A DNA stretch of 64,000 nt from Brevundimonas sp. (lineage in GTDB: Bacteria > Pseudomonadota > Alphaproteobacteria > Caulobacterales > Caulobacteraceae). The notes below the pieces were generated by a model, which saw only the letters and a list, made by a program, of their open reading frames with translations, did not search any database and was not told the origin of the DNA. This document shows positions 26,652 through 35,248 of this stretch, piece after piece. The DNA is taken from the NCBI RefSeq assembly GCF_013912065.1, contig NZ_JACESA010000003.1, forward strand, positions 162,255-226,254. The letters are read 5' to 3'. Position 1 is the first letter of the stretch, and each line of letters opens with the position of its first letter. A program made the position numbers and the translations under genes.

Positions 26652-26927
26652 ATGGCCGATGACGCTTCGTTCGACGGTGGTCCCGACGTTCTCAACTCGA
26701 CGGCCCAGGGCCGCCTGCGCACCATCATCGAACGCCTCGAGCGTCTTGAGGAAGACAAGCAGGCCGTCATGACCGACATGAAGGAGGTCTTCGCCGAGGC
26801 CAAGGGCGAGGGCTACGACGTCAAGATCCTGCGCAAGGTCATCCGCATCCGCAAACAGGACAAGGCCAAGCGCCAGGAAGAGGACGCCATCCTCGACCTC
26901 TACATGTCCGCCCTCGGCGAGATCTGA
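26652..26927 (+). CDS. gapR: GapR, DUF2312 nucleoid-associated protein
   Basis: A 91-residue protein, full length. It has the family start DVLNSTAQGRLRTIIERLER, a coiled-coil helix, EVFAEAKGEGYD, and the highly conserved basic/acidic tail IRIRKQDKAKRQEEDAILDL (last part quoted). In Caulobacter GapR clamps overtwisted, often AT-rich DNA ahead of forks and polymerases and is needed for normal replication. The same order, gapR then a small gene then tacA, occurs in Caulobacter as I recall, which helps place the organism. Confidence 0.93.
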   Translation: MADDASFDGGPDVLNSTAQGRLRTIIERLERLEEDKQAVMTDMKEVFAEAKGEGYDVKILRKVIRIRKQDKAKRQEEDAILDLYMSALGEI

Positions 26928-26939
26928 GGAGAGTAGGGG

Positions 26940-27359
26940 CTGAAGCGCACGCCGATCGGTTCTTCGAAAGGCGGGCTGTCGCGCTCAAGCAGCCCGAAGG
27001 GCGATAGCGCTTCAAAGACGCGCTCAAGCAGCCCGAAGGGCGATAGCGCCCCCAAGAAACAGCTGCTGAGCCCTTGGGATCAGCAACGCAAGGCGGCCCA
27101 GCGCGCCGCCTTGAACGCCCTGAAACGCGCCCGCCGCTCGGCAGAGAAGGCGGGCGTTTCGCTGTCCGAATGGGAGGGCGAGTTCCTGGAGTCCGTCAGC
27201 GACCGCGTGAAGACCCACGGCCGCGCCTTCGCCGATCCCGAAAAGGGCGCGCCGGGCCAGGCCCTGTCGGCCATGCAGGGCCGCAAGCTCAAGGAAATCA
27301 CCGCCAAGGCCAAGGGCGAGGAGCCGAAGCGGCGGTGGGGGCGGAAGAAGGACGACTGA
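26940..27359 (+). CDS. Hypothetical basic protein with repeat-containing N-terminus; probable CTG start
   Basis: The frame is open from a TAG at 26934 to the stop at 27357-27359. No ATG, GTG or TTG occurs in it before TTG 27111. CTG 26940 has GAGGAGAG 8-13 bp upstream, immediately after gapR, and gives LKRTPIGSSKGG, which looks like a real N-terminus. Residues about 14-40 are a 13-residue tandem repeat (RSSSPKGDSA then SKT or PKK) encoded by two 30-nt palindromes. The folded-looking part is SPWDQQRKAAQRAALNALKR onward, with SEWEGEFLESV and KGAPGQALSAMQGRKL, ending in RRWGRKKDD. No known family. The starts at 26940 and 27111 need testing. Confidence 0.55.
   Translation: MKRTPIGSSKGGLSRSSSPKGDSASKTRSSSPKGDSAPKKQLLSPWDQQRKAAQRAALNALKRARRSAEKAGVSLSEWEGEFLESVSDRVKTHGRAFADPEKGAPGQALSAMQGRKLKEITAKAKGEEPKRRWGRKKDD
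26981..27010 (+). repeat. 30-nt two-stem palindrome, copy 2 (in coding sequence)
   Basis: Outer stem GCGCT/AGCGC, inner stem GCCC/GGGC, GAA loop, CAAGCA and GAT bulges. It is identical to copy 3 and lies in frame inside the gene at 26940-27359, encoding the RSSSPKGDSA unit. Confidence 0.85.
27020..27049 (+). repeat. 30-nt two-stem palindrome, copy 3 (in coding sequence)
   Basis: Identical to copy 2 over all 30 bases and 39 bases further on, so the reading frame is preserved and the protein gains a second RSSSPKGDSA unit. Confidence 0.85.
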
Positions 27360-27377
27360 CGTGTGGTCGGGCTCATC

Positions 27378-27535
27378 GTCTCCTCCCCGCCTTGCGGGGA
27401 GGGGGACCGCCGCGCCTCTTTGCGCGGGGGTGGAGGGGCTCTGGACGTCCCCCGACGCCGGTGATGCGGTAAAGAACCCCTCCGTCACGGCGCGAAGCCG
27501 CGCCGCGCCACCTCCCCACTATGTGGGGAGGAGAC
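27378..27535. repeat. GC-rich inverted-repeat element, copy 3
   Basis: A 158-bp element between the convergent unknown gene and tacA. Ends GTCTCCTCCCCGCCTTGCGG and CCTCCCCACTATGTGGGGAG then GAGAC pair as in copy 2. Internal arms GGTGGAGGGGCTCT and AAAGAACCCCTCCGTC also match that copy. Confidence 0.85.
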
Positions 27536-27541
27536 CGCCGA

Positions 27542-28993
27542 CTACCCCGCTTCCTTCAGCTGACCCTCCAGCCCCTGTTCGCGGACCTTGCGGTACAGGG
27601 TGGAGCGGCCGATGCCCAGGCGCCGCGCGATCTCGCTCATATGGCCGGCATAGACCTCGATGGCGTGCTGGATCAGATCCCGCTCGATGTCCTCCAGCGT
27701 CCGCAGATGGCCCCGCTCGTCCAGGATGCGGATCGGCTGTTCCGGCAGGGGCGGCAGGTCGGCATAGGCGGGGGCGGCGTTGGCGGCGACCGGCGCGGCC
27801 GCCTCGGGCATCGGCGCGACCACGCCTGAAATCGCAGGAAAATCATACGGCTGAAGGAAGGGCGAGTCGGCCAGGACGATGGCGCGGAACACCGCGTTCT
27901 CGAGCTGGCGCACATTGCCGGGCCAGTCGAAGGCCTGGAGCAGGGCCAGGGTCTCGGGCGCGCAGCCGGCGATCCGCTTGCCTTCCTCGGCGTTGAACCG
28001 CGTGATGAAATGATCGATCAGGGCGGGGATGTCCTCGCGCCGCTCGCGCAGGGACGGGGCCTCGATCGGAAAGACGTTCAGCCGATAGAACAGGTCCTCG
28101 CGGAAGGCGCCGTCCTTGACCTGGCGGGCCGGGTCGCGATTGGTCGCCGAGACGATCCGTACATCGATCCTGACCGGGCGCTTGCCGCCGACCGGATCGA
28201 TCTCGCTCTCCTGCAGGGCGCGCAGCAGCTTGACCTGAAGGTCCAGCGGCAGTTCGCCGATCTCGTCCAGGAACAGGGTGCCGCCGTCGGCCTCGCGGAA
28301 CTTGCCCAGCGTCTTCTCGACCGCCCCGGTGAAGGCGCCCTTCTCGTGGCCGAACAGGATCGACTCCGCCAGATTGGCGGGCAGGGCGCCGCAGTTGACG
28401 GCGACGAACGGCTTGCCGGCCCGGTCGCTGGCGCCGTGCAGGGCGCGGGCGATGACCTCCTTGCCGACGCCGCTCTCGCCGGTGATCATGACGGGGATGG
28501 ACGACTTGGCCGCCCGCGCGCCCAGGGCCTTGACCATTCGCATGGGGGGGCTGTCGCCGACGATGTCGTCAAAGCTGGCGCGGCCCTGCGCCCGTTTGGT
28601 CAGCCGCCCGACCTCGGCCGTCAGCTGGGTCAGTTTCAGGGCGTTGCGCACCCCGACCAGCAGGCGTTCCGGCCCCACCGGCTTGACAAAGAAGTCCTGG
28701 GCCCCGGCCTGCATGGCCTTGACCACGGTGTCGATGCCGCCGTTCGCCGTCAGCACGATGACCGGGGTGGTCACGCCCGCGCTGCGCAGTTCGGCCAGGC
28801 ATTCCATCCCGGACATCTCCGGCATCACCATGTCCAGCAGCACCATGTCGGCGCCGCCGCCGTGGATCATCCGGTCGATGGCCTCGCCGCCGGTCGCAGC
28901 ATGGACCACGGCGTGACCGTCCCGCTCCAGCACCGCCTGGATCAGCCTGCGCTGGGTCGGATCGTCATCGACGACCAGAACGGTCTTGGCCAT
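27542..28993 (-). CDS. tacA: TacA-like sigma-54-dependent response regulator
   Basis: A 483-residue NtrC-family activator. The receiver domain (residues 1-120) has VVDDD and the phospho-acceptor Asp54 in VLLDMVMP. The AAA+ domain (about 140-370) has Walker A GESGVGKE and the sigma-54 contact loop GAFTGA at 219-224. The Fis-type HTH at the end has MSEIARRLGIGRSTLYRKVR. In Caulobacter TacA is phosphorylated through the CckA-independent ShkA/ShpA relay and switches on staR and spmX for stalk growth. The N-terminus and the gapR neighbourhood support TacA rather than NtrX, but the assignment is by resemblance. Confidence 0.82.
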   Translation of the reverse strand: MAKTVLVVDDDPTQRRLIQAVLERDGHAVVHAATGGEAIDRMIHGGGADMVLLDMVMPEMSGMECLAELRSAGVTTPVIVLTANGGIDTVVKAMQAGAQDFFVKPVGPERLLVGVRNALKLTQLTAEVGRLTKRAQGRASFDDIVGDSPPMRMVKALGARAAKSSIPVMITGESGVGKEVIARALHGASDRAGKPFVAVNCGALPANLAESILFGHEKGAFTGAVEKTLGKFREADGGTLFLDEIGELPLDLQVKLLRALQESEIDPVGGKRPVRIDVRIVSATNRDPARQVKDGAFREDLFYRLNVFPIEAPSLRERREDIPALIDHFITRFNAEEGKRIAGCAPETLALLQAFDWPGNVRQLENAVFRAIVLADSPFLQPYDFPAISGVVAPMPEAAAPVAANAAPAYADLPPLPEQPIRILDERGHLRTLEDIERDLIQHAIEVYAGHMSEIARRLGIGRSTLYRKVREQGLEGQLKEAG

Positions 28994-29159
28994 GGGAGCC
29001 CCTTGTCATCACCGATTGGCCGCCCGTGGTCCGGACTGGCCCGTTTCGGGACGATTCCTAGGCCGATGAGGTGAATATCGGGTTTGGGGGCGTGGTCACC
29101 AGCCGGTTAACGACGGCGTGAGGTTGCGCCGTTCGGCCAGCCGCCCCACAACAGAAGCC

Positions 29160-30956
29160 ATGAACGCCCCCTTCAAGACGCCTGACGCCGAAGCCCCTCT
29201 ATGGGACCTGAACGATCTCTATGCGTCACGCGACGACGCCAAGGTCGGCGCCGACCTGGATCGGGCTCACGGCCTGGTGGACAGGATGAACGCCCTTCAG
29301 GGGCGGTTGGCGGATCTGCACGCCGACCCGGCCGCTCTGGGCGAGGCCCTGGACCAGGCCATCGGCCTGTACGAACAGGCCTCGGACGTGCTGGGCGCCC
29401 TTGGGGCCTATGCCTTCCTCTCGGCCTCGACGGCGCGCGACGACGCCGGCGCCCAGGGGTTCGAGGCCGATGTGCGCGAGAAGATCACCGCCATCGCCAC
29501 CCCCACCGTCTGGCTGACGCTGGAGATCAACCAGATCGACGACGCCGATCTGGAAGCCGCCCTGAACGCCCACCCCGGCGCGGCGCGCTGGCGGCCGTGG
29601 CTGCGGCGGGTGCGGGCGATGAAGCCGCACGAACTGTCGACCGAGCTCGAGACCTTCATCGCCGAGCGCGGCCCGATCACGGCCCAGTGGCCGCGCCTGT
29701 TCGACGAACAGCTGGCTGCTCTACGGGCCAAGGCCGGCAATGAGAGCCTGACCCTGGCCGAGGCGCTGAACCGGCTGTCGGACGCCAAGCCCGCCCGCCG
29801 CAAGGCCGCCGCCGAGGGGCTGTCGGAGGCTTTGGCCGCCCGCGCCCCGACCCTGGCCCTGGTGCTGAACACGGTCGCCGCGGACAAGGCGATGGAGGAT
29901 CGCTGGCGCGGCTTCAAACGCCCGGCCGACAGCCGCCACCTCGGCAATGAGGTCGACGGCGAGGCGGTGGACGCCATGGCCGAGGCCGTCGCCGCCGCCT
30001 ATCCCCAGCTGTCGCACCGCTATTATGCGCTGAAGGCCAGGGCCATGGGCAAGGCGCGCCTTGACCACTGGGACCGCAACGCCCCGATCGAGACCACCGC
30101 CCCCCGCGCCTTCACCTGGACCCAGGGGCGCGAGATCGTGCTGGACAGTTTCTCCGACCTGGGCGGAGAGTTCGCCGACCGCGCCGCCGGCTTCTTCGAC
30201 CGACCCTGGATCGACGGCCGCGCCCGTCCGGGCAAGCAGTCGGGCGCCTACGCCCACCCGGTCACCGCCGACCGCCACCCCTATGTCTTCCTGAACTGGA
30301 TGGGCGAGCGGCGCGACGTCCTGACCCTGGCCCATGAACTGGGGCACGGCGTGCACCAGACCCTGGCGGCGGACCAGGGCACCCTGTTGGCCGACACTCC
30401 CCTGACCCTGGCCGAGACCGCCTCCATCTTCGCCGAGGGTCTGACGTTTGATCGTCTGCTGGCGACGGCGCCCAAGGCCGAGCAGCGCGGCCTGCTGGCG
30501 GGTCGGATCGAGGACGGGCTGAACACGGTCGTGCGCCAGATCGCCTTCCACCGGTTCGAGACCCGCTTCCACGACGAACGCCAGAAGGGCGAGGTGTCGC
30601 AGCAGCGGATCAATGAGCTGTGGCTGACCGAAATGGGCGCCTCGCTGGGGCCCGCCGTGACCCTGAATTCCGGCTATGAGCACTGGTGGGCCTATGTCAG
30701 CCACTTCGTGCACTCGCCCTTCTACGTCTACGCCTACGCCTTCGGCGACCTACTGGTGGCGGCCCTGATGGAGGCCCGCCGTGCCGACCCGACCGGCTTC
30801 ACCCCCCTGTACCGCGACCTGCTGGCCGGGGGCGGGGCCAAGACCTATGTCGAGGCGCTGAAGCCCTTCGGCCTCAATCCGCGCGACCCGGCTTTCTGGA
30901 GCGTGGGCTGCAAGCGGCTGGAACGGCTGGTGGATCAGTTCGAAGCCCTGGGGTGA
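29160..30956 (+). CDS. pepF: M3 family oligoendopeptidase F
   Basis: A 598-residue cytoplasmic zinc peptidase. ATG 29160 is used because the upstream frame is not protein-like. The zinc motif is HELGHGVHQ, with His392, Glu393 and His396, and the third ligand lies in LAETASIFAEGLTFD. The C-terminal NSGYEHWWAYVSHFVHSPFY stretch is characteristic of PepF/YjbG. It degrades short peptides. It is transcribed divergently from tacA with 166 bp between the two start codons. Confidence 0.93.
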   Translation: MNAPFKTPDAEAPLWDLNDLYASRDDAKVGADLDRAHGLVDRMNALQGRLADLHADPAALGEALDQAIGLYEQASDVLGALGAYAFLSASTARDDAGAQGFEADVREKITAIATPTVWLTLEINQIDDADLEAALNAHPGAARWRPWLRRVRAMKPHELSTELETFIAERGPITAQWPRLFDEQLAALRAKAGNESLTLAEALNRLSDAKPARRKAAAEGLSEALAARAPTLALVLNTVAADKAMEDRWRGFKRPADSRHLGNEVDGEAVDAMAEAVAAAYPQLSHRYYALKARAMGKARLDHWDRNAPIETTAPRAFTWTQGREIVLDSFSDLGGEFADRAAGFFDRPWIDGRARPGKQSGAYAHPVTADRHPYVFLNWMGERRDVLTLAHELGHGVHQTLAADQGTLLADTPLTLAETASIFAEGLTFDRLLATAPKAEQRGLLAGRIEDGLNTVVRQIAFHRFETRFHDERQKGEVSQQRINELWLTEMGASLGPAVTLNSGYEHWWAYVSHFVHSPFYVYAYAFGDLLVAALMEARRADPTGFTPLYRDLLAGGGAKTYVEALKPFGLNPRDPAFWSVGCKRLERLVDQFEALG

Positions 30957-31003
30957 GGTTAGGGGGTGAGGCGTGCGTGGAGTGGGCCTTTTCTCTCAAT
31001 CCC

Positions 31004-31032
31004 GTCATCCTAAGCCTTGTGCCTAGGATGAC
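31004..31032. repeat. Half copy of the double-hairpin repeat (copy D)
   Basis: Only 29 bp: GTCATCCTAAGCCTTGTGCC followed by TAGGATGAC. It is one end hairpin of copies A-C with nothing behind it. It sits after pepF, where it may serve as a terminator. Confidence 0.7.
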
Positions 31033-31066
31033 GATTAGAGAGAGCGGACATGACGCGTGAGTGTGC

Positions 31067-31094
31067 TTGAGCGGCGTTCAACCCGCGCTATAGT
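31067..31094 (+). promoter_or_regulatory. Probable promoter of the subunit IV gene
   Basis: TTGAGC at 31067-31072 and TATAGT at 31089-31094 with a 16-bp spacer, 31 bp before the ATG at 31125. Reasonable sigma-70 match. Confidence 0.55.
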
Positions 31095-31124
31095 CCCCCT
31101 AACGATAAGACCCAGGGAGATCTC

Positions 31125-31397
31125 ATGGCCAAGCCGAAAAACCCCGCCACCGCCCAGGCCGACGCCGATGCGAACGCCTATGTCCGGGGCGAGATGCAGA
31201 TCAACGAACAGGCGTCGACCTTCAAACTGTTCATGAGCCTGGCCAAATGGGGTTCGCTGGCGGTGGCCGTGTCGCTGGTCTTCCTGACCGTGTGGTTCCG
31301 GCCCGGCGGCAATCTGGTCGCGGCCTTCGTCTCGGCCGCGGTTCTGGCGGTCGTGGGCTTCGTGGCTCTGAAACCCCGGCCGACCCAGGCGCACTGA
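31125..31397 (+). CDS. aa3-type cytochrome c oxidase subunit IV
   Basis: A 90-residue protein. The family motif YVRGEMQINEQASTFKLFMS (near residue 25) is followed by two hydrophobic segments (about 45-60 and 65-82). This is the small bacterial aa3 oxidase subunit IV family (COX4_pro_2), which wraps around the oxidase. It has its own promoter and lies 25 kb from the oxidase cluster in this window, so it may belong to a different aa3 oxidase encoded elsewhere. Confidence 0.88.
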   Translation: MAKPKNPATAQADADANAYVRGEMQINEQASTFKLFMSLAKWGSLAVAVSLVFLTVWFRPGGNLVAAFVSAAVLAVVGFVALKPRPTQAH

Positions 31398-31437
31398 CGG
31401 CCCCGAGGCTTCCAAAGGGCTCAGCCCTCGTATTTTT

Positions 31438-31601
31438 TCAGACGAAATCCATCATATCCAATGGCTTGAGTCTGAATCCCGGCCGTTTCCCCTCGCTGTC
31501 CCGAACCGTGCGATCTTCGCGCCGGGGAATCCGCCCCGTGCGCCGACGAGGAGATTTCAGACTATTCAGACTGTGTTTTTTTCGGGAGACCGTCTGAAAT
31601 C
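31438..31601 (+). promoter_or_regulatory. Cluster of TCAGAC/GTCTGA motifs upstream of pntAA
   Basis: The 310-bp gap 31398-31707 has no gene. It contains the hexamer TCAGAC or its complement at 31438, 31470, 31557, 31566 and 31592. The pair at 31553-31562 and 31592-31601 forms a perfect 10-bp dyad, GATTTCAGAC/GTCTGAAATC. Poly-T runs at 31432-31437 and 31575-31582 make the area AT-rich. I cannot assign a regulator. Confidence 0.45.
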
Positions 31602-31707
31602 ACCGGCCTGGGGAAATGCCGTTACGGCGAAGGTTCGGAGAACCCGGTTTTGACGCCACGGCCGGAACCGGCCTAGGCTCGTTTCAATAAGAATTAAGGG
31701 GATTCGC

Positions 31708-32841
31708 TTGGCTGTCGCTATCGCCGTCACCCGTGAACGTCGCGAAGGCGAGACGCGCTGCGCCGTCACGCCCGAGACGGTCAAGAAGCTGATCGCCCTG
31801 GGCGCGACCGTCTCGGTCGAGGCCGGGACCGGCCTGGGCTCCTCCATCCCCGACGCCGACTACGCCGCCGCCGGCGCCACGGTTAAGCCCGACACCCGCG
31901 CCGTGCTGGACGGCGCCGACATCGTGCTGAAGGTGCGCGGCCCCACGGCCCAGGAGACCAGCGCCCTGAAACCCGGCGCCGTCGTCGTCGCCATGCTGGA
32001 CGCCTGGCGCGACAAGGCGACGGTCGAGGCCCTGCGCGGGGCCGGCGCCACCGCCTTCGCCATGGAGTTCGTGCCTCGGATCACCCGCGCCCAGGTCATG
32101 GACGTCCTGTCGTCCCAGGCCAATCTGGCCGGCTACCGGGCGGTGATCGAGGCCGCTTCCGCCTATGGCAAGGGCTTCCCGATGATGATGACGGCGGCCG
32201 GCACCGTCGCCGCCGCCAAATGTTTCATCATGGGCGTGGGCGTCGCGGGGCTGCAGGCCATCGCCACGGCGCGGCGTCTGGGCGCCGTCGTCACCGCCAC
32301 CGACGTCCGCCCCGCCACCAAGGAACAGGTCGAAAGCCTGGGCGCCAAATTCCTGGCCGTCGAGGACGAAGAGTTCAAGAACGCCCAGACCGCCGGCGGC
32401 TACGCCAAGCCCATGTCGGCCGAATATCAGGCCAAACAGGCCGAACTGACCGCGACCCATGTGGTCAAACAGGACGTGGTCATCACCACCGCCCTGATCC
32501 CCGGCCGCGCCGCCCCGATCCTGCTGACCGCCGCCCACGTCGCCTCGATGAAGCCGGGCTCGGTCATCGTCGATCTGGCGGTCGAGGCGGGCGGCAATGT
32601 CGAGGGCTCGAAGCTGAACGAGGTCGTGACCACCGCGAACGGCGTCACCATCGTCGGCTGGTCCAACCTGCCCGGCCGCATCCCCGCCGACGCCAGCGCC
32701 CTCTACGCCCGCAACCTGTCGGCCTTCGTCGGTCTGATGATCAAGGACGGCGGCCTTGCGGTCGATCTGGAGGACGAGATCCTGAAGGCGGCCGTCGTCA
32801 CCGACGGCGGGGCCGTGGTGCATGAAGGGGTGAGGGGATGA
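31708..32841 (+). CDS. pntAA: NAD(P) transhydrogenase subunit alpha, part 1
   Basis: A 377-residue NAD(H)-binding dI component. The start is TTG 31708 with AAGGGGAT upstream (MAVAIAVTRERREGETRCAV). Conserved segments are VRGPTAQE, the MEFVPRITRAQVMDVLSSQA stretch (part quoted), the nucleotide loop MGVGVAGLQAIATARRLGA, TTALIPGRAAPIL and SVIVDLAVEAGGN. It passes hydride between NADH and the NADP site on PntB, driven by proton flow. Split alpha genes like this are usual in alphaproteobacteria. The next start overlaps its stop (ATGA). Confidence 0.95.
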   Translation: MAVAIAVTRERREGETRCAVTPETVKKLIALGATVSVEAGTGLGSSIPDADYAAAGATVKPDTRAVLDGADIVLKVRGPTAQETSALKPGAVVVAMLDAWRDKATVEALRGAGATAFAMEFVPRITRAQVMDVLSSQANLAGYRAVIEAASAYGKGFPMMMTAAGTVAAAKCFIMGVGVAGLQAIATARRLGAVVTATDVRPATKEQVESLGAKFLAVEDEEFKNAQTAGGYAKPMSAEYQAKQAELTATHVVKQDVVITTALIPGRAAPILLTAAHVASMKPGSVIVDLAVEAGGNVEGSKLNEVVTTANGVTIVGWSNLPGRIPADASALYARNLSAFVGLMIKDGGLAVDLEDEILKAAVVTDGGAVVHEGVRG

Positions 32842-33086
32842 TTCAGGACCTGGGCCGTTTCGGGTGGCGAGTGGGAATGATCCTGATCTTCGCCGTCCCA
32901 GCGCTGTATTTCCTTGCAGGCATAGTGCCTTACCTGGTTCGCGATGCAGGTCATCCTGTCGTCCAGACGCTCTTGTGGCTGCAAACGATTGTTCCGGGCC
33001 TGGTCATGACAATCGCGCTAGGAGTCTCCCTCTGCCTTTTGGTGCGGATTGAACGCCATTTGAATCCGACGAAGGACGAGAATTAA
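32838..33086 (+). CDS. Unknown two-helix membrane protein inside the pnt operon
   Basis: An 82-residue protein starting at ATG 32838, overlapping the pntAA stop, and ending in TAATG, which is shared with the pntAB start. Two hydrophobic stretches (about residues 12-34 and 46-70) and a charged tail RIERHLNPTKDEN are visible. No family recognised. Codon usage is less GC-biased than in its neighbours (more T-, A- and mixed third positions, for example cgt, att, ttg, gaa), which hints at relaxed selection or recent acquisition. Perfect start/stop coupling on both sides argues that it is really expressed with the transhydrogenase. Confidence 0.65.
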   Translation: MIQDLGRFGWRVGMILIFAVPALYFLAGIVPYLVRDAGHPVVQTLLWLQTIVPGLVMTIALGVSLCLLVRIERHLNPTKDEN

Positions 33087-33421
33087 TGGAACACGTCGAT
33101 CCCACCGTCTTCCGTCTGGCCATCTTCGTCCTGGCCATCTTCGTCGGCTACTACGTCGTCTGGAGCGTCACCCCGGCCCTGCACACGCCGCTGATGGCCG
33201 TGACCAACGCCATTTCCAGCGTCATCATCGTCGGCGGCCTGATCGCGGCGGCGGCCGTGTCTGGCGACGCTACCGGACCCAGCGCCTGGGTCGCCAAGGG
33301 CGCGGGCGTCGCCGCCGTCACCCTGGCCAGCGTCAACATCTTCGGCGGCTTCATGGTCACCCGGCGGATGCTGGCCATGTACAAGAAGAAGGAACGGCCG
33401 GCTCCCAAGGCCGCCTCATGA
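33086..33421 (+). CDS. pntAB: NAD(P) transhydrogenase subunit alpha, part 2
   Basis: A 111-residue membrane part of the alpha subunit, with three or four helices (about 10-28, 38-58 and 64-92) and the conserved HTPLMAVTNAISSVIIVGGL stretch and NIFGGFMVTRRML end. It forms part of the proton channel with PntB. The start codon overlaps the stop of the small upstream gene; the next gene overlaps its own stop by ATGA. Confidence 0.93.
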   Translation: MEHVDPTVFRLAIFVLAIFVGYYVVWSVTPALHTPLMAVTNAISSVIIVGGLIAAAAVSGDATGPSAWVAKGAGVAAVTLASVNIFGGFMVTRRMLAMYKKKERPAPKAAS

Positions 33422-33684
33422 CCGACGCCGCCCAGATCGCGATCGCCGGTTCCTGGGTCGCCACGGGCCTGGGCTTCGGCCTGTGGCTGTACGGCTGGTT
33501 CGGGACCAAGGTCCCGATCAAGCGCCAACGTCTGCACGACTGCGGCATCGCCCTGGTCTTCTCGGCCATTCTGGTCCGGGTCGTGACCCAGGACCGGCCG
33601 CTGGGCGTCTTCGAATGGGCCCTGTTCTTCATCGGCCCCCTGTTCATCGCCGCCGCCCTGTGGCGGCTGGCCCGCACGTCTTGA
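33418..33684 (+). CDS. Unknown small membrane protein between pntAB and pntB
   Basis: An 88-residue protein starting at ATG 33418 (coupled to the pntAB stop). Three short hydrophobic segments are visible (about 8-28, 44-58 and 64-82), with the basic loop KVPIKRQRLHDC. No family recognised. Codon use is like the rest of the operon. It ends 13 bp before pntB, so it is a constant partner of the operon rather than a random ORF, but its role is unknown. Confidence 0.65.
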   Translation: MTDAAQIAIAGSWVATGLGFGLWLYGWFGTKVPIKRQRLHDCGIALVFSAILVRVVTQDRPLGVFEWALFFIGPLFIAAALWRLARTS

Positions 33685-33697
33685 GGGGAGGGGCGCG

Positions 33698-35119
<1,422 letters not shown>

Positions 35120-35248
35120 CGCCCCACCTGCGCTGTGTGTCACGGGAGGGAGAGGGGTGAGTTGGGCGTCAACTCGAAGGCCGCGCCCACGTCTCGCCAA
35201 CCGCCGAAACCCCTATCGCCCGCGCCTGACCGGCGCTATCACGCGTCC

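Noticed and set aside
26981-27049. The two 30-nt repeats as a tiny CRISPR array
   Set aside because: The spacer is only 9 bp, the repeat is in a coding frame, other copies are dispersed and one is inverted; no cas genes.
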